Assembly: GCF_003664255.1 (NCBI RefSeq)
Contig: NZ_RCCV01000004.1
Location: 434,001-498,000, forward strand
Length of the DNA stretch: 64,000 nt
Source of the DNA: Micromonospora sp. M71_S20
GTDB lineage: Bacteria; Actinomycetota; Actinomycetes; Mycobacteriales; Micromonosporaceae
Direction of reading: 5' to 3'
Position numbers and translations under genes: made by a program. Below the pieces are notes generated by a model. That model searched no databases, was not told where the DNA came from, and was given only the letters and a program-made list of their open reading frames with translations. Positions 25,490 through 34,800 of this stretch are shown piece after piece. Each line of letters begins with the position of its first letter. The first letter of the stretch is position 1.

Positions 25490-25659
25490 CCCGGACGCTG
25501 CCGGGGCACGCCCGGGCGGCACTGCGCCGGGTCGGCGACCCCCTCGTACCCCTCGTGCTGCTCGCCGTCGGTGCGCTCGCCGCCGCCGCGTACGGACACG
25601 TGCTCACCTGGGCGATGATCGGAGGGCTCGCGGGTTACACGCTCTCCGGCTCCGTTTGA
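25486..25659 (+). CDS. Short membrane protein, probably the N-terminal part of a gene interrupted by TGA
   Basis: A 57-residue frame with one or two hydrophobic helices (LVPLVLLAVGALAAAAYGHV and WAMIGGLAGYTLSG). The ATG at 25486 overlaps the stop of the MauA-like gene (ATGA), so it is translated as part of the operon. The reading frame continues without another stop through 25660-26244 after the single TGA at 25657-25659, which suggests that this and the next entry were one gene of about 252 codons. It could still be a genuine small membrane protein. Confidence 0.55.
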   Translation: MTRTLPGHARAALRRVGDPLVPLVLLAVGALAAAAYGHVLTWAMIGGLAGYTLSGSV

Positions 25660-25746
25660 ACGCACAACAGCGCGCACGCGCTGGCCTCGCCCGGGTGGCG
25701 GGATCGAGATCGGCAGGGCGTCGTCCTCAGCCTGTTCGTCGTAGGG

Positions 25747-26244
25747 TTGATCGCCGGTGGCCTGCTCAGCGGGTTGGTGCTGGGGTTGCTCTCCGGCCTG
25801 TCCGCGCCCCTGCCCGTCCCGTGGCGGCACGCGGGCATCGTGGCGGTGGCGGTGCTGGGGCTGCTCCGCGAGGTGGGCCTGGTGCCGATCCGGCTGCCGC
25901 AGAACGCCCGGCAGGTGCCGCAGGACGTGCTTCAGCGCAGCCTGCGGCGCGGGGCGCTGCAGTTCGGCTTCGAGATGGGCACCGGGGTCCGCACCTACGT
26001 CTCGGCGAGTGCTCCGTACGTGCTGGCGGTCGCCCTGCTCCTCGGCGGTCAGCGCCTGCACGTCGCGATGCTCGCCGGGATCGGCTTCGGTGTCGGACGC
26101 GCGATGACCCCGCTGGCCCGCCGCGCCGCCGGCACCGGCTACAGGTGGGACGCCGACCTGCGGGTACGGATCCGCACGATCACCGTCACGGCGGGCGTCG
26201 TGCTCGTGGCCGCCCTCAGCCTGCTGGCCGTGCGGCAGTTCTGA
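25747..26244 (+). CDS. Membrane protein, probable continuation of the gene started at 25486
   Basis: A 165-residue hydrophobic protein if read from TTG at 25747, but coding character extends back in frame to 25660 (HALASPGWRDRDRQGVVLSL), and no ribosome site supports the TTG. There are four to five membrane helices and an amphipathic LPQNARQVPQDVLQRSLRRG segment followed by FGFEMGTGVRTYVSASAPY. I do not recognise the family. Position as last gene of the Mau-like operon suggests a role in the same process. A nonsense mutation, sequencing error or translational restart at 25657 are the three explanations. Confidence 0.6.
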   Translation: MIAGGLLSGLVLGLLSGLSAPLPVPWRHAGIVAVAVLGLLREVGLVPIRLPQNARQVPQDVLQRSLRRGALQFGFEMGTGVRTYVSASAPYVLAVALLLGGQRLHVAMLAGIGFGVGRAMTPLARRAAGTGYRWDADLRVRIRTITVTAGVVLVAALSLLAVRQF

Positions 26245-26385
26245 ACGGGCGCGACGATCGGTGGTCAGGAAGCCCGGCCACCGCCCGACGTCGAGACAGG
26301 GATTCTGCTCGCCGGTGAGAGATTCCGCTGTCAGTTGGCCGGCTGATCGGTTCCCCGCTGGCCGGTCGCTCTTTGGCCTGCCCTC

Positions 26386-26855
26386 ATGCAGTCCGTCGCA
26401 GAGCTGTGCGAGTCGTTCATCATCCGCTGTTTCGGGCCGTTCGCATGGACGGCCTGGGCGACATCCGCCGTGATCGTGGCCGTTATCGCTGTCGACCGCG
26501 CCCCACTGCACACGTTCGGAGACTGGGGTGGCTGGCCCTCGTGGTCGCCGCAGCCACGGTCGTGCCGCTGATGTTGGTTCTGTCCATGCACAGCCTGGCA
26601 CTCGCCCGAATCGGACGGTTCCTGGCCCTCCTGGCATTGATCGCAGCCGTTGCTGCTCTGTTGTGGTTCTTCGGCTTGCAGGTGCTGGACTGGTACGAGG
26701 CGGAAGACTCGGGATTTCACGGCTTCCCTGAGCGTGCTCCCGGGTTCTTGATCTTCACCGCTGCCCCCGGGCTCGGACTGGCCCTGCTGGCTGGCCGTCT
26801 GGAGCATGTGCGTCGGGTGGCCCGGACGGGGCGGAGGCTGAGGCCGGGTGACTAA
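26386..26855 (+). pseudogene. Small membrane protein gene with apparent frameshift
   Basis: From ATG 26386 one frame gives MQSVAELCESFIIRCFGPF, then AWTAWATSAVIVAVIAVDR and HTFGDWGG, and then loses hydrophobic character; the neighbouring frame takes over at about 26525 with WLALVVAAATVVPLMLVLSM, ALLALIAAVAALLWFFGLQV and a final amphipathic GRLEHVRRVARTG, ending at 26855. A single-base change near 26520-26530 would join them into one protein of about 155 residues with four helices. It could be a pseudogene or a sequencing error. No family recognised. Confidence 0.5.
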
Positions 26856-26962
26856 TGCGTGCCTAGGCGGGACGATGGCACCCCACGGATCTCATCCGAG
26901 GGAACTCGGAGTTCGCGAGAATCGCGTTTCCCGGCCCGGTGGCCGCGCCGTAGACTTCGCCG

Positions 26963-28534
26963 GTGTCTGAGGTGTCGGGGGACTTTGAGATCCACATCAC
27001 GGCTCATGCTCACCAGGCCGAGAAGCTGTCGGCTTTCGCCGCCCGGCATGGTCTGAGGTTCGTCCACATCGTGCTCGACCGTGGCGCGTACGTCTCTCAA
27101 CCGATGCTCACCCTGACCGGTCGAGGCACCCTGGCCGAACAGCACGCGACGGCGCAGCATTGGCAACGCGAACTGCGCGAGGCAGGGGTGTATCCCTGCC
27201 GTTCGAAGATCGAGGCGGCACCCTGGTGCGTCTGGATACCGCAGTCGGATGAGCAGGCGGCGGCCGAGCCGGTTGGCCGGTATTTCGAGCATCACGTCAA
27301 ACTGCTGCTACCCGCTACGGCGGTGGCCGATCTGGTGGCCCTCACCGACCTGGTCGCACCGCACGGGGCGCGGCTGTCGCGCAACGCCCGCCGGGAGTTG
27401 ACCGACGGCGCGCAGGAGCGGTTCGTCAACCAGCGCTGTCACGGTGTCGGGCTCACCACGGCCAGGCAGCGGCTGGACGAACTCGTCGAGACCCTCCGCG
27501 CCGCGGACCACGAACCCGTGGCGATGGAGCAGGAGTACGTCGTCTTCGACAGCGACCTCCACCACGACCAGGGCTGGCTCGACTCGCCCACTGCGGTCGC
27601 GAGCGGGTGGGACCTGGAGCACGAGAACCGGATGAGGTCCGCGCCAGCGGGCTCCCCGGACTATCCGCCGACCTACCGGCCGCTACCCGCCAGTCCGACC
27701 GTCCGCCAGCGGGCGGCGTTCGATCCCGCCCTCAAACAGTATCCGAACGCCTACCGGGCGGGCGAGCCCGACTTCCTCGTGGCGGCCACCGACCGGCTGT
27801 GGACCAACGCCCGACGCGCCGCCATGCGTCACGTCCTGGCCGCCGTCGCCGCAACCACCTGGGGTCGGCATCTGGTCCTGCGCGGCAGTGTCACCATGGC
27901 GGCCTGGGTCGGCGCCGCCGCCCGCGAGCCGGGCGACCTCGACTTCGTCGTCACCCCGCACACCATCACCAGCGACAGCACCGATGCCCGTGTGCTGCTC
28001 GACGACATCAAGACCGCGGTCCGCACCGCACCCGGCGCCGGCCTGCGACCAGACCGGATCACCGAGTCCGCCATCTGGACGTACGAACGCGCCGACGGGC
28101 GCCGCCTCGTCATCCCGTTCACCACACCGCAGGCACCGGACGGCCACGTGCAGGTCGACGTTGTCTTCGGTGAAAGGCTGCCCCTACCACCAGAGGTGTT
28201 GATACTGCCCGACGTCGACGAGCCGCTACTGGCCGCGCCCGCCTCGCTGGCGCTGGCGTGGAAGCTGTTGTGGCTTGCCACCGACATGTACCCGCAAGGC
28301 AAGGACCTCTACGACGCGGTCCTGCTCGCCGAACACACCACCGTCGACCAGGCCCTCGTCCGTCAGCTCATGCGACCGGAACTCGGCGCCGAAGCCGACG
28401 GCTTCACGGCGGAGACCGTGCTGTCCTGGCAGGTCGACTGGACCAACTTCACCGACGAGTGCCCCGGAATCACGGGCACCGCCGAGCAGTGGGCCAGGCG
28501 GCTGGCGCTGGCACTCGACCACGCCTGGGGCTGA
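26963..28534 (+). CDS. AbiEii/AbiGii-type nucleotidyltransferase with duplicated N-terminal domain
   Basis: A 523-residue protein. The C-terminal half (about 275-520) has nucleotidyltransferase features of the AbiEii family: HLVLRGSVTMAAWVG near residue 308 (GS motif), GDLDFVVTPH near 326 (the D-x-D metal site), LAWKLLWLATD and KDLYDAVLLAE. The N-terminal half contains two copies of one domain: FEIHITAHAHQAEKLSAFA (about 8-100) and FEHHVKLLLPATAVADLVA (about 110-210). AbiEii toxins add nucleotides to tRNA in type IV toxin-antitoxin abortive infection systems. No AbiEi-like antitoxin gene flanks it, so self-inhibition by the N-terminal repeats is conceivable (inference). GTG start at 26963. 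Confidence 0.72.
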   Translation: MSEVSGDFEIHITAHAHQAEKLSAFAARHGLRFVHIVLDRGAYVSQPMLTLTGRGTLAEQHATAQHWQRELREAGVYPCRSKIEAAPWCVWIPQSDEQAAAEPVGRYFEHHVKLLLPATAVADLVALTDLVAPHGARLSRNARRELTDGAQERFVNQRCHGVGLTTARQRLDELVETLRAADHEPVAMEQEYVVFDSDLHHDQGWLDSPTAVASGWDLEHENRMRSAPAGSPDYPPTYRPLPASPTVRQRAAFDPALKQYPNAYRAGEPDFLVAATDRLWTNARRAAMRHVLAAVAATTWGRHLVLRGSVTMAAWVGAAAREPGDLDFVVTPHTITSDSTDARVLLDDIKTAVRTAPGAGLRPDRITESAIWTYERADGRRLVIPFTTPQAPDGHVQVDVVFGERLPLPPEVLILPDVDEPLLAAPASLALAWKLLWLATDMYPQGKDLYDAVLLAEHTTVDQALVRQLMRPELGAEADGFTAETVLSWQVDWTNFTDECPGITGTAEQWARRLALALDHAWG

Positions 28535-28642
28535 CCCAGTCCGGACGGTTTCCCGTCGGCGGCTGTTCACGGCTGCGGTGGTGTCGGGGGCGGGGCCCGG
28601 CTCGTTCACAGGGTGAGCATCCCACTTCGAGGAGGCCCCGAG

Positions 28643-29212
28643 GTGCGACACCCCATGCTGTACGCCGTGCCGGCCGTGCTCGTCCTGGCGGCCACCGCTG
28701 CCCCCACACTGCCCGGCATCGCGGCCCCAGCGCAGATGGTGGCCGCCTCGCCGTCACCCGACACGTCGTACTGGCCGCACCAGAGCGACCTGATGGACGC
28801 GGCCACGCGGGTGGAGGAGATCGCCCGCCAGCGCTGGGCTCACGCGTTCGGCGGGGTGGGGTTGGATGTGCCCGGCAACGTGCTGCTCGTGCATGGTGTA
28901 CCCGGCGATCGGGGGTTCGCCGAAGCGGTGCGGGCTCTCGTGCCCCGTACCCGCGTGCGCCTGGTCGACGCCGTGCACACGCAGGCTCAACTCGACCACT
29001 GGAAGACGGTCATCGCCGCCGACACCCGTTACTGGGAGCGGCGCGGGATCATCATCAACAGTGTCGGCCCGGACATCGGCCGGTGCGTCACCGTCGGTGT
29101 CGAGGGCGATGCGGACGAAGCCCGGCCGGTGCTGGTTGACCACTACCCGGATGTCACGCTGTGCGTAGTGCAGGGGGGCCGGGCGGTGTTTCTCGACCTA
29201 CCCGATGGTTGA
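28643..29212 (+). CDS. Secreted protein of unknown function
   Basis: A 189-residue protein with a signal-like N-terminus (hydrophobic YAVPAVLVLAATAA, possible cleavage near GIAAPAQ). The mature part is about 155 residues with two cysteines and an alternating helix/strand pattern (VPGNVLLVHGVPGDRGFAEAV, VRLVDAVHTQAQLDHW, RGIIINSVGPDIGRCVTVGV). I do not recognise a family. The GTG at 28643 is preferred because GAGGAGG lies about ten bases upstream; an in-frame GTG at 28613 would add ten hydrophilic residues. Confidence 0.65.
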   Translation: MRHPMLYAVPAVLVLAATAAPTLPGIAAPAQMVAASPSPDTSYWPHQSDLMDAATRVEEIARQRWAHAFGGVGLDVPGNVLLVHGVPGDRGFAEAVRALVPRTRVRLVDAVHTQAQLDHWKTVIAADTRYWERRGIIINSVGPDIGRCVTVGVEGDADEARPVLVDHYPDVTLCVVQGGRAVFLDLPDG

Positions 29213-29307
29213 CCCTTCACCGTCCGTCTTCGCCCTGCCTGGTGGCGCCGAGTTCCCGTCCTGCGAGCCGAGCTACTCCGGCATCTGTACCACTTGCGAT
29301 GCTCCGT

Positions 29308-29349
29308 TCTCCGCTGCGCCACGTCACCGCACTGCCGGTGCCTGGCGCG
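29308..29349 (+). pseudogene. Relic of a protease-type signal-peptide coding sequence
   Basis: These 42 bases match 38 of 42 bases of the start of the streptogrisin-like gene (20435-20476) and would encode SPLRHVTALPVPGA against [14 protein letters not shown]. The reading frame is not continued into a protease, so only the decayed 5' end of a related gene remains, in the 164-bp gap between 29212 and 29377. Confidence 0.55.
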
Positions 29350-29376
29350 ACTGCTCGCCGGCACGAGTCCGGGCGC

Positions 29377-30204
29377 TCACGCCAGGATGTGATGGCCCGC
29401 CTTGACGACCTGGTCGTACTCATTGCGCCGGGCGTCGTAGGCGGCCTTCAGGAACTTCTCCGAGTCCGGTCCCACCGGCAGCCGTAGCGGCGGCGACTCC
29501 ATCTGGCCGAGCCGCCAGACCACGTCCGCGAAGAGTTCGGGGGAGTTCACCTCGATCCAGGTGTTCATGCTGCGCAGCGCGCCGAGCATGCCGTCGCTGA
29601 CCGGCGTGTAGTCCGCGATCCGGTGTTCCGGCATGACCAGGTTGGCGCTGTAACCGGTGGCGAAGCCGCCCGGCTGCAGGATGGTGACCTTCACCCCGAG
29701 GTGCCCGGCCTCGGCGGCCAGCGACTCGGCCGCTCCCTCCATCGCGAACTTGCTCGCCGTGTACGCGGCCATCCCGGGGATGGGGACCACACCGGTGACC
29801 GAGCTGACGAAGACCGCGTGCCCGCAGCGCTGCGCCCGCCACACCGGCAGTACGGCCCGGGTGAGCCGCCAAGGCCCGAAGACGTTGGTGTCGAACTGCG
29901 CGGCGAGTTCCGCGTCGGTGACCTCCTCGAGGGTGCCGAACTGGCCGTAGGCGGCGTTGTTGACCAGGACGTCGACACCGCCGAAGGCGTCCACCGCCCG
30001 CTCGACCGCCGCCACGCACTGCGCCGGATCCCGTACGTCCAGCGCGGCGGCCACCACGTTGCCCGGATGCTGGGCCACCAGTTCGCCGAGGGTCTCCGGC
30101 CGTCGGGCCGTCGCCACCACCTGTTCCCCCTCGGCGGCGAGCCGGGCCGCGAGGGCCCGACCGAGTCCGCTCGAACACCCCGTGATCAACCAACGCTTCG
30201 CCAT
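29377..30204 (-). CDS. Short-chain dehydrogenase/reductase (SDR)
   Basis: A 275-residue classical SDR. TGCSSGLGRALA at residues 8-19 is the nucleotide-binding TGxxxGxG motif, VNNAAYG is the NNAG equivalent, and VSSVTGVVPIPGMAAYTASK carries the Ser-Tyr-Lys catalytic residues. The C-terminal part (TPVSDGMLGALRSM, WRLGQMESPPLRLPVG) resembles the subgroup annotated as oxidoreductases acting on retinol-like or sugar substrates; the true substrate is unknown. The ATG has GGGAGAG on the minus strand ahead of it. No link to the neighbouring cluster is evident. Confidence 0.88.
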   Translation of the reverse strand: MAKRWLITGCSSGLGRALAARLAAEGEQVVATARRPETLGELVAQHPGNVVAAALDVRDPAQCVAAVERAVDAFGGVDVLVNNAAYGQFGTLEEVTDAELAAQFDTNVFGPWRLTRAVLPVWRAQRCGHAVFVSSVTGVVPIPGMAAYTASKFAMEGAAESLAAEAGHLGVKVTILQPGGFATGYSANLVMPEHRIADYTPVSDGMLGALRSMNTWIEVNSPELFADVVWRLGQMESPPLRLPVGPDSEKFLKAAYDARRNEYDQVVKAGHHILA

Positions 30205-30598
30205 CGCTCTCCCACCCAGTCCGAAGGGTTTCCTACCGACCGCACAGTGTCAGAATCGCTGGTGATGGTGAAGGGATTTTGGCTGTCGCCAACCGGATTC
30301 GTCGGGAACCCGGCGCACCGCCGGCCGCTGACCGAGGGGCGACGGCTCGGGACCCCTGCCGCCCCGCGATTACCGCTACCATCGGGCAGGTCCTGTCTCG
30401 CCCCCGTGCCCAGCGCGGACGGTCGGGCACGTGGTCGGTCCGTTCGGGCTCGGCGTATCGGGCGTTGCGCTTTCTGCGCCCGGGTGGCGGCGGCGCGGAA
30501 CGTCGAGGTCGGGCCGTTCAGGCGACGCCGGCGTCCGTCCCCGCCTGCGGTCGGGGCGCCCGTCGAACCCGGGGCCGAAGGTTGGAGGAGCCGGCCAG
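30205..30598. other. 394-bp gap before the biosynthetic cluster
   Basis: No gene recognised. It separates the SDR gene from the divergent ATP-grasp gene and marks the apparent left border of the cluster. GGAGGAG at about 30584-30590 is the ribosome site of the ATP-grasp gene. Confidence 0.5.
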
Positions 30599-31828
30599 AT
30601 GAGTCTTCCGACGTGCCTCATCGTCTACGACAGAGGCTCGGCCAGTGCGGTGACCGTCCTGTCGGCCGCGCGCGACGTCTGTGATGTCGTGTTCCTGCGG
30701 ATGAGGCACGAGGACGCGGCAGGTTCGGACATGTGGGTGATCCCCGAGAACGTTCGCGTCGTCGATGCTGTCGGACTGTCCGAGGACGAGATCTGCGACC
30801 TGGCTGCGAGCCTGAGCCCGGACGGGGTGGCCGCGTTCAACGACACCTGGCTGCACCTGGCTGCCCGCATCGCCCAGCGCTGCGGGCTGTCGTTCCACAG
30901 CCCGGCGACCGTGCCCGCCCTGACCGACAAGTTCCTGCAGCGCACGCTGCTGAACGCGGCGGCGGTGCCCTCGCCGCAGGCGCGGCTGGTGAGTACGGTC
31001 GACGATGCGGTCGTCGCCCTCGCCGAGATCGGACTGCCGGCGGTGCTGAAGCCGCGCAACGGTGCCGGCAGTGTGGACACCGCCCGCATCGAGTCGCTGG
31101 AGCGGTGCCGCGGCTACGTGGCCGAGTTCGTGGCACGTGGCACCGGCGACTTCGTCCTGGAAGAGCTGCTGACCGGAGACCCGTCGGTCGCTGGGGAATG
31201 CTGGGGTGACTACGTCTCGGTCGAATCCGTGGTGCAGGGCGAGGACGTCCAGACCGTCTGCGTGACCTCCAAGCTCCCGCTCGCGCCGCCGTTCCGTGAG
31301 ACAGGGCACGTGCTTCCCTGCACGCTGTCGGAGCGCGACCAGGCAGCCGTGGCCGAGGTCGCCAGTGCCGCACTGCGGGCGCTGGGGGTCCGGCACGGCG
31401 TGACGCACACCGAGGTCAAGCTGACCCCGGCCGGCCCTAGCGTGATCGAAGTGAACGGCCGGATGGGCGGCTACGTTCCGGTGCTGCTCCGCCGAGCGTC
31501 CGGCTTCGACCTCGTGCGGACCGTGCTGCGGCTCGCGACAGGCGAGCCGGTGACGGTGCCCACCCTGGTGTGGAAGCGCATGGAGTTCGCCTACCTGCTG
31601 GCACCGCCGGTCGAAGCGAAGACCCTGGTGTCCTGGAACGACGTGCGGCCCCGCGACGTCGGCGGTATCCGCAGCATCGAGTTGCGCTCGAAGCCGGGCC
31701 GGGCGCTGGACTGGCGCGACGGCACCGCCAACAGCATCGGTCTGGTGCACGGTACGGCGACGACGCACGAGGCGGTCCTGGCGTCTCTGGCCGAGCTGAA
31801 CGAGCGCTTGAACGTCGTCTACCGCTGA
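30599..31828 (+). CDS. ATP-grasp ligase (amide/peptide bond-forming), NRPS/PKS cluster
   Basis: A 409-residue ATP-grasp enzyme. After an N-terminal Rossmann-like part (CLIVYDRGSASAVTVLSAA) come TDKFLQRTLLNAAAVPSPQA (entry to the ATP-grasp fold), GLPAVLKPRNGAGSVDTARI (conserved Lys and Gly-rich loop) and HTEVKLTPAGPSVIEVNGR, whose E-x-N carries Mg-binding residues. Such enzymes join a carboxylate to an amine through an acyl-phosphate. In NRPS clusters they often supply a dipeptide or cap a product. It ends only 15 bases from the convergent Gly-module NRPS gene. Start ATG 30599 has a strong GGAGGAG site. Confidence 0.82.
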   Translation: MSLPTCLIVYDRGSASAVTVLSAARDVCDVVFLRMRHEDAAGSDMWVIPENVRVVDAVGLSEDEICDLAASLSPDGVAAFNDTWLHLAARIAQRCGLSFHSPATVPALTDKFLQRTLLNAAAVPSPQARLVSTVDDAVVALAEIGLPAVLKPRNGAGSVDTARIESLERCRGYVAEFVARGTGDFVLEELLTGDPSVAGECWGDYVSVESVVQGEDVQTVCVTSKLPLAPPFRETGHVLPCTLSERDQAAVAEVASAALRALGVRHGVTHTEVKLTPAGPSVIEVNGRMGGYVPVLLRRASGFDLVRTVLRLATGEPVTVPTLVWKRMEFAYLLAPPVEAKTLVSWNDVRPRDVGGIRSIELRSKPGRALDWRDGTANSIGLVHGTATTHEAVLASLAELNERLNVVYR

Positions 31829-31843
31829 GCGTGCGGCGCGTCG

Positions 31844-34800
31844 CTAGCCTCCGGTGCGCGCCTGCCGTTTGCGGCGCACCTGCTGCTGCCGGCGCAGGCG
31901 GGCGCGCTGCGCCTCGTCGTGGTCCGCTGCCACGCCGGGCTCATCGGCGGCCCCACCGGCCAGGTGCGCCGCGAAGTTGCGTACCGTCGGAAAGCGGAAC
32001 AGGTCGACGATGCGCGCCTGGGGCGCGGCCTGCGCACGCACCTCACTGAGCAGGCGGACCACCAGCAGGGAGTTGCCGCCGGAGCGGAAGAAGTCGTCGG
32101 TCACCCCGATGCGCTCGTCGCCCAACACCCGGCGCCAGGCCGCCAGCAGTGCCTCTTCGAGGTCGCCGTCCGCCGTGACCGGCTCGGACCCGACGGCGCG
32201 TGCCTCGATCCTGGGCAGCGCCTTGCGGTCGAGTTTCCCGTTGGGAGAGACCGGCAGCGCGGGGATGGTGGCGACCAGGCCGGGGATCATCTGGGGCGGC
32301 AGCGTGCGCGCCAGCTCGACCCGCAGCCATTCCTCGTCCACCGCTGCGCCGTCGGCGGTGACGCAGTGGGCGGCGAGGCGGCTCTGGTCGCCGTCGGTCT
32401 GCACGACCACGGCGCAGTCCTGCAGACCGGGCAGAGCGGCCACCGCCCGCTCGATCTCCTCCAGCTCGATCCGGTGGCCGTTGAGCTTGACCTGGTTGTC
32501 GAAGCGACCGACCAGTTCGATCGTGCCGTCGGGCGTCATCCGCGCGAGGTCGCCGGTGCGGTAGACGGTGGCTCCGTCGTCGAGGTGCGGCGCCGAGACG
32601 AAGCGTCGCGCGGTCAGTTCCGGGTCCCCGACATAGCCCTGGCTGACCCCCGCGCCGCCGATGACGAGCTCGCCGAACATGCCGACGGGCACCGGACGCA
32701 GGAAGGCATCGACGATGTGCACCGTGGTGTTGGCGACCGGCCTGCCCACCAGCGGCGGCCCGGAGTCGAGCTGCCAGGCGGTGGACCATACCGTGGTCTC
32801 GGTCGGACCGTACATGTTCAGCACCCTGGGAATGCCGAGCTCGCGCAGCGTGGTGGCAAGCGCCGGGTCCAGCGGCTCACCGCCGACCAGCAGGGTGTGC
32901 AGCCGGGCGAGGGCCCGGGGTCCGCCGGGCATCCGCAGCACCGTACGGACGAACGTGGGTGTCGCCTGCAGCGCGTTGACCCCGGCGGTCTCGATCAGGT
33001 CGGGGACCTTGACCGGCTCGGTGTCGGCTTCCGCCAACCGGTGCAGCGTCTCCATGCTCTCGCCGAGGACGACGTGGACACCGCGGCTGAGGGTCCACAG
33101 CAGTTCGAGCACCGCGATGTCGAAGGTGACGTTGGTGACCGCGAGCCATACCGGCCGTGGCGGAAGCGGGACCGTTTCGTCCATCGCCGCGAAGAAGTTG
33201 GTCAGGTTGCGCTGTGCGATGCGGACGCCCTTCGGCACGCCGGTCGAGCCCGAGGTGAAGATGACGTATGCGGTGCTGTCCGCCGGGACCTCGGGAAGAG
33301 TGCTCAGCGGCGGGTGACCGGTGAGTTCGGTCAGCGGCAGGACCCGGCCGTCGAACGGCGGTGACGGCACGGCGGGGTGTTCGACGATCAGCGCGGCGCA
33401 TTCGGCGATGGCCAGGCTGGCCGCCGACCGAGGCTGCGGTGCCGCGCCGTCGAGAGGCACGTACGCCATGCCGGCGCTGAGCACGCCGAGCAGGGTCGCG
33501 ACGAGATCGGTGGATCGGGGGACCAGGACGCCGACGCGGTCGCCGGGGCGTAGCCCCGCCGCGACGAGACCGGCCGTGATGGCCTGGGCCCGTTCGGCCA
33601 GCGCGGCGCTGGTGAGGGTGTGGCCGCGAAAGGTCACCGCGGGTGCGGTGGGGTCGGCGTGCAGCTGGGCCAGGATCTGCCGGTGCACCGGAAGGGCGGG
33701 CAGCTCCCGGGCGGTGGCGGCGTTCCATCGGGCCACGTGGGCGAGGTCTTCGGCGCCGGCCAGCACCAGGTCACCGAGGCTGGCGTCGGGGTCGGCCGCC
33801 ATCAGCCGGACCACGCGCGCGAACCAGTCCACCAGGCGCGACATGTCGGACTTGGCGAACATCTCGCTGTTGTAGACGAGGAAGCCCGTGCCCAGATCGC
33901 CGTCCTCGCGCAACTTGAACATGATGTCGTACTGCGTCGCGTAGACCGGCGCGACGGCCTGCCCGGTCTCCAGGCCCGTCAGCGACAGCCCGGTCTCGGG
34001 GTAGCTCTGCAGGATGAAGATGGCCTGGAACAGCGGCGAGTGCGAGACGCTGCGATCCGGCGCGACCGCCTGGACCACCTGGTCGAAGGGGAGATCCTGG
34101 TGGGCGAAGGCGTCGAAGACGCTGCGGCGGACCGCGGCGAGGTACTCGCGGACCGTCTGCTGCGGATCGGGCCGCATCCGTACCGTGATCGAGTTGAAGA
34201 ACAGGCCGAGGGTGTTCTCCAGCACGGGGTAGGGCCGACTGGCCAGCGGGCTGCCGATCGCGAGGTCGTCAGCGCGGGTCATCCGTGACAGCAGCAGGCC
34301 GTACGCCGCGACCAGGGCGCCGTAGAGGGTGGTGCCGCACTCGGCGCACAGCTCCCGCAGCCGCTTCATCAGCTCCGCGTCGTAGGTGAACACCAGCGCG
34401 TCACCGCGGTAGCTCTGCACCGCGGCCCGGGGCCGGCCGGGCATCAGCTCCAGCGCCGCCGGCAACTGCGCCAACTGGCCGCGCCAGAACTCGCGCTGCT
34501 GTGCGGCCACTTCGCCGGTGATCCACTGCCGCTCCCACGCGGCGAAGTCGGCGTACTGCACCGGCAGGTCGGGCAGGTCCGGCTCGCGGCCCTCGACGGC
34601 GGCGGAGTACAGCTCCGAGATCTCCTTGCGGATGATGCCCGCCGACCAGCCGTCGGAGATGACGTGGTGCTGGGTGATGACGAGGATCCAGTCCGTGGCG
34701 CCGGTGCGGATGAGGTCGAAGCGGATGAGCGGGGCCCGCGACAGGTCGAAGCGGGTCGCGACGATGTCGTACAGCAGTTGCCGGACCGTCTCGTCGGCGG

